Shown in pieces: positions 6,527 through 11,319 of a stretch of 11,319 nt of DNA (positions within the stretch are counted from its first letter, which is position 1; each line of letters opens with the position of its first letter). The position numbers and the translations under genes were made by a program. Under the pieces are notes generated by a model. That model was not told where the DNA came from and made no database searches. It was given only the letters and a program-made list of their open reading frames with translations. Origin of the DNA: an uncultured Bifidobacterium sp. (GTDB taxonomy: Bacteria; Actinomycetota; Actinomycetes; Actinomycetales; Bifidobacteriaceae); assembly GCA_937874315.1 (NCBI GenBank), contig CALNAE010000130.1, positions 1 to 11,319 on the forward strand. The letters are read 5' to 3'.

Positions 6527-6572
6527 ATTTACTTTTGTGGGCTTCTGCTCTTAAGTTTTCCTTGCAATTACT

Positions 6573-6600
6573 ATTATCCACGCTCCTTCCCTGTATGCAA
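6573..6600 (-). promoter_or_regulatory. Candidate leftward promoter
   Basis: On the minus strand TTGCAT (6600-6595), a 16-nt spacer, and GATAAT (6578-6573, five of six matches to TATAAT). Transcription would begin near 6566 and reach the terminator at 6403, giving an RNA of about 165 nt. The -35 match is only three of six, so this is a weak prediction supported mainly by the otherwise unexplained terminator. Confidence 0.3.
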
Positions 6601-6697
6601 GCCGACGCCGTCGTTTGTTCGCTTATTGTCAAAATTGTTCGCTCGCCCCTACTTTCTACCGTGGATATGACGCAATCTGTGCATAAGATCCTATCCC

Positions 6698-6726
6698 TTG
6701 TTCACATATGTCCCGTTGGCCATATT
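6698..6726 (+). promoter_or_regulatory. Candidate ppk promoter
   Basis: TTGTTC, 17-nt spacer, CATATT, about 110 nt before the ppk start. Matches are three of six and four of six. A second candidate with an 18-nt spacer lies at 6626-6655. Neither is strong. Confidence 0.3.
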
Positions 6727-6834
6727 ACCGGCGTGTCGCGCGCCGTTCGCCGAGTGGACAATCCGCGTATGAACAACAGCGAAATTCTGGCGAGTCCTTG
6801 TTTCATGTACCAGCCCAGCGTTTACAGTAGGAGC

Positions 6835-9054
6835 ATGGCACAGATCTTTGACGCACCTTCGAAGGCACTTTTGCGCAGCCAAATCGCCGAGCATATCGCC
6901 GAAACCGACAAAACCGACAAACACGAGCATCGGCTCGGTGAGCAGCCGCTGCCATCGGATCGGTTCTTCGATCGCGAAATCAGCTGGCTTAAATTCAACC
7001 AGCGCGTCCTCGAGCTCGCCGAAGACAAGGATCAGCCGCTTCTTGAACGCGCGAATTTCGCGGCGATTTTCGCGTCGAATCTCGACGAGTTCTTCATGGT
7101 TCGCGTCGCCGGGCTCAAACGCCGTATCGATTCGGGCATCGCCGTCACCGCCGCCTCGGGCCTCAGCCCACGTCAGCAGCTACGCGCCATCAGCGAAGAG
7201 GCGCACAAGCTGCAGGAGATTCATGCCCGCGAAGTGATCAACGAGATTCTTCCCGCGCTCGCCAAAGAGCATATCGTCCTGCTCAGCTGGGACCGGCTCA
7301 ACACATCTGAGCAGGAACGACTGTCACGGTATTATCGACAGCTGGTTTTTCCCGTTCTTACGCCATTGGCAGTCGATCCCGCCCATCCCTTCCCCTATAT
7401 TTCCGGCGGTTCGCTCAATCTCGCGGTGCTGGTCGAAAACCCCTCATCAGGAAAATCTCATTTCGCACGCGTGAAGATCCCCGACAACCTCAACCGCCTG
7501 TTGCCCGTGGCGGACATGACCGATGAGGGCGGTTCCGAGGAACGGTACGGCTTCATTCCCTTGGAGAATCTCATCATCGCTCACCTGGAGTCGTTGTTCC
7601 CCGGCATGATCATCAAAGAGGCGCGCTCATTCCGCGTCACCCGAAACGAGGACATCGACGTCGAGGAGGACGACGCCGAAAACCTGCTCAACGCAATGGA
7701 GAAGGAGCTGCTGCGCCGCCGATTCGGGCCGCCGATTCGCCTTGAGATCTCCGATACGACCAGCCCCTTCCTCTCGCAGCTGCTGGCCAGCCAGCTGGGC
7801 GTCAACGACGAGGAGGTCTACCGCGTCCCCTCGCCGTTGGACATGACCGTGCTGTACGAGTTGCAGGGCATCGACAGGCCCGATCTCAAGTATCGGCCCT
7901 TCATCCCCATCACCAACCGACAGATCGCCGAAGTCGAATCCAGCCGGGCGCAGGACATCTTCGCGGCCATCCGCAACCACGACATCCTGCTGCACCATCC
8001 CTATGATTCCTTCTCGACCTCGGTGCAGGCATTCCTTGCCCAGGCGGCCGCCGACCCCAAGGTCCTGGCCATCAAGCAGACCCTCTATCGCACCTCCAGC
8101 AACTCACCGATCATCGACGCGTTGGTCGACGCCGCACAGGCGGGCAAACAGGTCCTGGCGCTGGTGGAGATCAAGGCCCGGTTCGACGAGGATGCGAATA
8201 TCGCCTGGGCGCGTAAGTTGGAACGCGCCGGCGTACACGTGGTCTACGGCATCGTCGGACTGAAGACCCATTGCAAACTTTCCCTGGTGGTCCGGCAGGA
8301 GGCCGATGGTCTGCGAAGGTATTGCCATGTGGGCACGGGTAACTACAACCCGAAAACCGCCCGTCTCTATACCGATCTCGGGCTGCTGACCTGCGATCCC
8401 GTGGTCGGACAGGATCTGACCAGGCTGTTCAACCAGCTCTCCGGCTACGCGCCGCGCTCCAGCTTCCACCGACTGCTGGTGGCGCCTCGAACCGTTCGCA
8501 GTGGTCTTATCGAGCGCATCGAGCGCGAGGAAGCCGCGGCCAAGGCCGGCAAAGAGTCTTGGATCAAGATCAAAGTCAACTCGGTCGTCGATGAGAAAAC
8601 CATCGACGCCTTGTATCGGGCCAATCAGGCCGGCGTCCGCATCGACATCGTCGAACGCGGCATCTGCGCCCTCAAGCCGGGCATCCCAGGCCTGAGCGAG
8701 CATATCAAGGTACGCTCGATTCTGGGACGGTTCCTAGAGCACAGCCGTATCTACGCCTTCGCCAACGCGGATGGTCCGCAGATCGGCGAGGGCCCGGTTT
8801 CGGGACCCGAGGTCTGGATCGGCTCCGCCGACCTCATGCACCGCAACCTCGACCGTCGTGTCGAAGCCTTGGTCCGCATCAGCGACCCCGACCAGGTGGA
8901 GCAGCTCATCAACTACGTCAACCTGCAGATGGCGGATTCCACGATTTCATGGCATATGCTCCCCGACGGCAAATATGTCAGGCACGCACGCGACGAGGAC
9001 AACAGGCCTCTGGTCGACAGCCAGGAATACCTCATCCACACCCATCAACGCTGA
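6835..9054 (+). CDS. ppk: Polyphosphate kinase 1
   Basis: The enzyme reversibly transfers the gamma-phosphate of ATP to inorganic polyphosphate. The 739-residue chain is a normal length for PPK1. The N-terminal domain begins with FFDREISWLKFNQRVLELA (44-62) and carries the conserved NLDEFFMVRVAGL (82-94). The two PLD-like catalytic domains follow: KQTLYRTSSNSPII (414-427), EIKARFDEDANIAWAR (445-460), and YCHVGTGNYNPKTARLYTD (496-514), in which His498 matches the autophosphorylated histidine (His435 in E. coli). The second conserved histidine is His636 in RFLEHSRIYAF. I use the ATG at 6835, preceded by TAGGAG; the spacing is short, and ATGs at 6805 and 6769 are possible but lack ribosome sites. 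It is divergent from tad, and the Nudix gene starts 57 nt after its stop. Confidence 0.97.
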   Translation: MAQIFDAPSKALLRSQIAEHIAETDKTDKHEHRLGEQPLPSDRFFDREISWLKFNQRVLELAEDKDQPLLERANFAAIFASNLDEFFMVRVAGLKRRIDSGIAVTAASGLSPRQQLRAISEEAHKLQEIHAREVINEILPALAKEHIVLLSWDRLNTSEQERLSRYYRQLVFPVLTPLAVDPAHPFPYISGGSLNLAVLVENPSSGKSHFARVKIPDNLNRLLPVADMTDEGGSEERYGFIPLENLIIAHLESLFPGMIIKEARSFRVTRNEDIDVEEDDAENLLNAMEKELLRRRFGPPIRLEISDTTSPFLSQLLASQLGVNDEEVYRVPSPLDMTVLYELQGIDRPDLKYRPFIPITNRQIAEVESSRAQDIFAAIRNHDILLHHPYDSFSTSVQAFLAQAAADPKVLAIKQTLYRTSSNSPIIDALVDAAQAGKQVLALVEIKARFDEDANIAWARKLERAGVHVVYGIVGLKTHCKLSLVVRQEADGLRRYCHVGTGNYNPKTARLYTDLGLLTCDPVVGQDLTRLFNQLSGYAPRSSFHRLLVAPRTVRSGLIERIEREEAAAKAGKESWIKIKVNSVVDEKTIDALYRANQAGVRIDIVERGICALKPGIPGLSEHIKVRSILGRFLEHSRIYAFANADGPQIGEGPVSGPEVWIGSADLMHRNLDRRVEALVRISDPDQVEQLINYVNLQMADSTISWHMLPDGKYVRHARDEDNRPLVDSQEYLIHTHQR

Positions 9055-9111
9055 ACGAGGACGGGAAAGTCGGTACGAGTCACACCATGGCGGATTCGAA
9101 GGACGATGACG

Positions 9112-10194
9112 ATGAACAATCATGTGATTGAGGCGGCGGGCGGCATTGTCTATCGTTGGGTCTCGCGTGTAGGACAACCGGTGGTACCACGAATCGACCG
9201 GGCTCACCTGAGCGTCGACGAGGCCACACAGCACCTTGAGCTCTGCGTAGTCCACCGTCCCAAATACGACGACTGGAGTTGGCCGAAGGGCAAACTCGAG
9301 TTGCATGAATCGCATCGACATGCCGCGTTGCGGGAAATAGGCGAGGAGACCGGCATCGCCGTGGAACTTGGTCCCAGCATCGGCGAGGTGGAATACCCCT
9401 TATCCGCGGAGGGGACGAAAAACAGGCGTACCAAGAAATCCGACGGGCTCACCAAACATGTCATGTATTGGATGGCACGGCCGATTATCCCTGTCGATCC
9501 GGAGGCAAGGACCAACGCTCTTGGCCCCGTATTCCCCGCGGACATCGGGGAAATCGACGAACGCCGATGGGTTTCCGCACGAGCGGCACGGCATCTACTG
9601 ACCCATCCGCAAGATCGAGATATTCTCGATCAGTTCGTGGACCGCGTTGAGGAAGGAGCGCTGTCTGCATCCGTCCTCATCATGGTGCGGCACGGCAAGG
9701 CGATGGCCCGTAAGTTATGGAACGGCAGCGATGCAAACCGCCCCATCACCCCACGCGGCGCCGCGAACGCCTACGCACTCAACCGGGAGATGGCCTGTTT
9801 CAATCCCACCCGGCTGGTGACTTCCCCTTGGGTTCGTTGTAGGGAGACGCTTCAAGGCTACTCGTGGCTGGCGGGGCTCCCGCTACTTGTCGCCAGTGAA
9901 TTGACCGAGGACGCGTTCGCGCAGTCGCCTGAAGCCGCTTGGCACAGATTCAACGATGAGATCGAACGCTCGCTCATCACCGGTTCCACCTGTGCCGTAT
10001 GCTTGCACCGCCCCGTCATCGGCGGTATATTTAATCATCTGCGCACGATGTGCGCGTCGAAATCACTGGCCCATAGGCTGATCGAATCGTCCCCCTTCAT
10101 GCCTACCGGCACCGCGGTCGCCTTGTTTCTGATTCCCGGCGACACCAGCCCAAGCATCATCGATATCCAGAGAGTGTCCCCCCTTGTCTACTAA
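9112..10194 (+). CDS. Nudix hydrolase fused to histidine phosphatase domain (MutT1-like)
   Basis: The product has 360 residues and two enzyme domains. The Nudix domain (about 4-180) carries a complete Nudix box from Gly60 to Ile82: GKLELHE, then REIGEETGI, matching GX5EX7REUXEEXGU. The C-terminal SixA/phosphoglycerate-mutase-type domain (about 186-345) has VRHGKAM (192-198, His194 as phospho-acceptor), TSPWVRCRET (237-246) with the second conserved arginine, Glu264, and CLHRP with His299. This is the arrangement of mycobacterial MutT1, which hydrolyses 8-oxo-dGTP/GTP and dinucleoside polyphosphates and also sits next to ppk1. Substrates here are inferred from that likeness. An ATG at 9106 is also in frame, but AAGGA sits 8 nt before 9112 and only 2 nt before 9106. 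It overlaps the next gene by 11 nt, suggesting a ppk operon. Confidence 0.92.
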   Translation: MNNHVIEAAGGIVYRWVSRVGQPVVPRIDRAHLSVDEATQHLELCVVHRPKYDDWSWPKGKLELHESHRHAALREIGEETGIAVELGPSIGEVEYPLSAEGTKNRRTKKSDGLTKHVMYWMARPIIPVDPEARTNALGPVFPADIGEIDERRWVSARAARHLLTHPQDRDILDQFVDRVEEGALSASVLIMVRHGKAMARKLWNGSDANRPITPRGAANAYALNREMACFNPTRLVTSPWVRCRETLQGYSWLAGLPLLVASELTEDAFAQSPEAAWHRFNDEIERSLITGSTCAVCLHRPVIGGIFNHLRTMCASKSLAHRLIESSPFMPTGTAVALFLIPGDTSPSIIDIQRVSPLVY

Positions 10195-10978
10195 TGTTCC
10201 ACAGCACGGTTCCGCCTCCGTCCACGCCAGCAGGGAAAGCTTTTCGCCCGCGCGACTGGGGGCCTCGCGACCATCGCGGCCCGCGCAGATCGATCCACGT
10301 GTGGCTGCGCATATCGCGGGAGGAATGGACCCGCAGGCAGTCGATGATATGAGCCACGCCTCGGCCGCGGCTCTCCTGGATCGTGTCCATCACAGCCAGG
10401 ATCCCGTTGTCGTGCAGCGCGTGTTGACCCTCGTGGACACGCAGGGGGTTGATATTATCGCCGAATTGTGGAGCCGCTCGGAGCCGGAATCGCTTCCCGG
10501 CATGTTGTGGAGACTGTATCTGCTGCGTACCTGGATGCGCAGGCATCAGGAGTCGCTTTCGAGATTATGGCGGCACGGCGAGCCGGTGGCGACGGTCTCC
10601 TCGGCCGTAGCCGGAGTGGATCCGTCTCCAGAGGCCGAGGATATCGTCCGCACCGCGGATTCCATCCTCTCCGGCGCCTTCACCGGCGATTTCGCGGTTG
10701 CCCTGGAACGCGCCTCCGCCTTCACCGACGTCATATCCGACGGCCTGCGTCTCCAGGCCCAGAGATTAATCCACAGAAGTTCCCCGGATACCGCCATGGA
10801 TCATATCGAGAACGCAGATGGGCAGCGCGGCGATCGAGCCGAACAATCCGACCGATCCGATGATATGAATGCCAGAACCTCGGCTGCGCGGCTGATGCAT
10901 ACGGCCAGCAACCTCATGGTGACCTCGCAAGATTTCCAGCGCGGCGCGAATCTGTGGCGACGAGGCAGACTCGAATAA
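10184..10978 (+). CDS. Unrecognised soluble protein downstream of the Nudix gene
   Basis: I do not recognise this 264-residue protein. It starts at a TTG (10184) inside the last codons of the Nudix gene, with AGAGAG about 9 nt before; the next in-frame ATG is at 10325 (residue 48), with GGAGG only one base away. Residues 1-36 are polar and likely disordered. Residues 37-185 look helical: IDPRVAAHIAGGMDPQAV, then a segment rich in aromatic and basic residues (GMLWRLYLLRTWMRRHQESLSRLW, about 105-128), and SGAFTGDFAVALERASAFTDV. Residues about 205-235 are hydrophilic (DGQRGDRAEQSDRSDD), and a final basic helix ends in LWRRGRLE. There is no signal peptide, membrane segment or catalytic motif. Good coding character and the overlap with its neighbour argue that it is real and co-translated. 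Confidence 0.75.
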   Translation: MSTNVPQHGSASVHASRESFSPARLGASRPSRPAQIDPRVAAHIAGGMDPQAVDDMSHASAAALLDRVHHSQDPVVVQRVLTLVDTQGVDIIAELWSRSEPESLPGMLWRLYLLRTWMRRHQESLSRLWRHGEPVATVSSAVAGVDPSPEAEDIVRTADSILSGAFTGDFAVALERASAFTDVISDGLRLQAQRLIHRSSPDTAMDHIENADGQRGDRAEQSDRSDDMNARTSAARLMHTASNLMVTSQDFQRGANLWRRGRLE

Positions 10979-10990
10979 CCAGGAATCCCG

Positions 10991-11018
10991 CTCGACGCAT
11001 AACGGCGCGTTGCACGAG
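10991..11018. other. Imperfect hairpin after the last gene
   Basis: CTCG/CGAG, GC/GC and AACG/CGTT pair around a GCG loop with small bulges, starting 13 nt after the stop at 10978. No T-run follows, so it may be an mRNA 3' structure rather than an intrinsic terminator. Confidence 0.3.
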
Positions 11019-11035
11019 TCAAGCGTGGGTATACT
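11010..11035 (+). promoter_or_regulatory. Weak promoter candidate
   Basis: TTGCAC (11010-11015) and TATACT (11030-11035) are good hexamers, but the 14-nt spacer is short for a housekeeping promoter. If used, the transcript would run into the two hairpins and the 55-bp array. Confidence 0.25.
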
Positions 11036-11080
11036 GATGTGGCGCATCGGGCCATGCTTAAGCCCCGGGCTCCATTTGTT

Positions 11081-11113
11081 GCCGCCGCGAGCGGCGTTTG
11101 CGCCGACAGGCGC
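11081..11113 (+). other. Two adjacent GC-rich hairpins
   Basis: GCCGC, loop CGCGA, GCGGC (11081-11095) is followed 4 nt later by GCGCC, loop GACA, GGCGC (11100-11113). Both stems are perfect 5-bp. The second is followed by TTTC only, so termination would be weak. Position fits the end of the ppk operon or a leader of something beyond the window. Confidence 0.4.
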
Positions 11114-11156
11114 TTTCATGGTCCGATGCGTTTTCTTCGTTCCTATGGTTTTCGCA

Positions 11157-11319
11157 CGGCAAACTCACTGACACGACAGACTTCCCGATGGCACACATTG
11201 CCTTATCTGCGCGGCAAATTTCCCGGTACGACAGACTTCTCGGTACGACACATTGCCTGATCCACACGGCAAACTCACTGACACGACACCTGGCCTGCGT
11301 GGCATCTGCCGACCAAGGT
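11157..11319. repeat. 55-bp tandem repeat with internal 17-19 bp sub-blocks
   Basis: Three units start with CGGCAAA at 11157, 11212 and 11267, exactly 55 bp apart; the third is cut by the window end after 53 bp. Units 1 and 3 share 24 identical bases (11155-11178 and 11265-11288); units 1 and 2 share ACGACAGACTT and CACATTGCCT. Read on the minus strand, each unit splits into blocks of 17, 19 and 19 nt that mostly begin TGTCGT or TGCCGT, for example TGTCGTACCGAGAAGTC directly followed by TGTCGTACCGGGAAATT. One block per unit can fold as TTGCC...GGCAA. Since 55 is not a multiple of three, the array is unlikely to encode a repeated protein. It does not look like CRISPR. Confidence 0.85.

Larger units (their letters stand above)
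6435..6834. other. AT-richer divergent intergenic region upstream of ppk
   Basis: About 400 nt without a supported gene. The ppk frame is open back to 6496, but this part has poor coding character and no ribosome site. Plus-strand promoter candidates are TTGTCA (6626-6631), 18 nt, TACTTT (6650-6655), and TTGTTC (6698-6703), 17 nt, CATATT (6721-6726). Two DnaA-box-like words are present: TTATCCACG (6574-6582, plus) and TTATGCACA (6686-6678, minus; a full match to TTATNCACA). The base composition is clearly lower in GC than the flanking genes. Confidence 0.5.

Noticed and set aside
6496..6834. N-terminal extension of ppk by 113 codons
   Set aside because: The extra part is AT-rich, non-homologous in character, contains promoter-like sequence, and has no ribosome site. 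PPK1 proteins normally begin close to the chosen start.
6691..6930. Minus-strand ORF as the gene ended by the terminator at 6403
   Set aside because: It overlaps the ppk 5' end, shows no recognisable domain, lacks a ribosome site and ends more than 250 nt before the terminator.
9088..9132. Short frame starting MADSKDDDDEQS before the Nudix gene
   Set aside because: It stops after 14 codons and is out of frame with the Nudix domain. The ATG at 9112 has a well-placed AAGGA.
11039..11260. Small plus-strand ORF of 73 codons over the hairpins and 55-bp array
   Set aside because: It begins at a GTG without a ribosome site, and the 55-bp units fall in different frames, so no repeated peptide is made. 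No known motif.
11157..11319. Possible CRISPR array
   Set aside because: The units are diverged throughout, have no constant repeat with unique spacers, and the internal blocks are 17-19 nt, too short for repeat plus spacer. No cas gene is present.

Overview
The window looks like chromosomal DNA of a high-GC Actinomycetota. A Bifidobacterium-like genome is my best guess. Supporting signs are an actinobacterial-type Tad pilus cluster (Ssd-like TadZ without the usual P-loop lysine, a DUF4244-type pilin, an Rv3655c-like TadE-related protein) and a ppk gene followed by a Nudix plus histidine-phosphatase gene. That second pair is also adjacent in mycobacteria (ppk1-mutT1). The genus is an inference, not a search result.

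Layout. Bases 1-145 hold no convincing gene but carry a 22-bp direct repeat. On the minus strand, reading right to left from about 6271 to 146, runs a compact operon: tadZ (5219-6271), tadA (4219-5244), tadB (3468-4166), tadC (2929-3471), a Flp/DUF4244 pilin (2449-2739), tadE (2039-2449), a TadF/Rv3655c-like minor pseudopilin (1424-1822), then a diacylglycerol-kinase-family lipid kinase (146-1315, possibly from 1423). Several junctions overlap by 1, 4 or 26 nt, which suggests translational coupling. Two longer gaps interrupt the operon: 189 nt before flp, and 216 nt between tadE and tadF. The second gap is half filled by a 15-bp tandem repeat that starts exactly at the tadE stop codon. No prepilin peptidase (TadV) is present, so it must be encoded elsewhere.

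Between the operons, 6272-6834 is AT-richer and noncoding. It holds a strong intrinsic terminator pointing towards the tad operon (6403-6434, minus strand), a weak minus-strand promoter candidate some 140 nt upstream of it, plus-strand promoter candidates for ppk, and two DnaA-box-like words. On the plus strand follow ppk (6835-9054), the Nudix/histidine phosphatase gene (9112-10194) and an unrecognised soluble protein that overlaps it (10184-10978). The first two fit polyphosphate synthesis and nucleotide-pool or pyrophosphate clean-up.

The right end (10979-11319) has no supported gene. It contains several hairpins and, from 11157 to the window edge, an array of 55-bp tandem units built of 17-19 bp sub-blocks. 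The least explained structures are the 15-bp array inside the tad operon, the 55-bp nested array, and the terminator in front of tad. The protein-coding systems themselves are known types.
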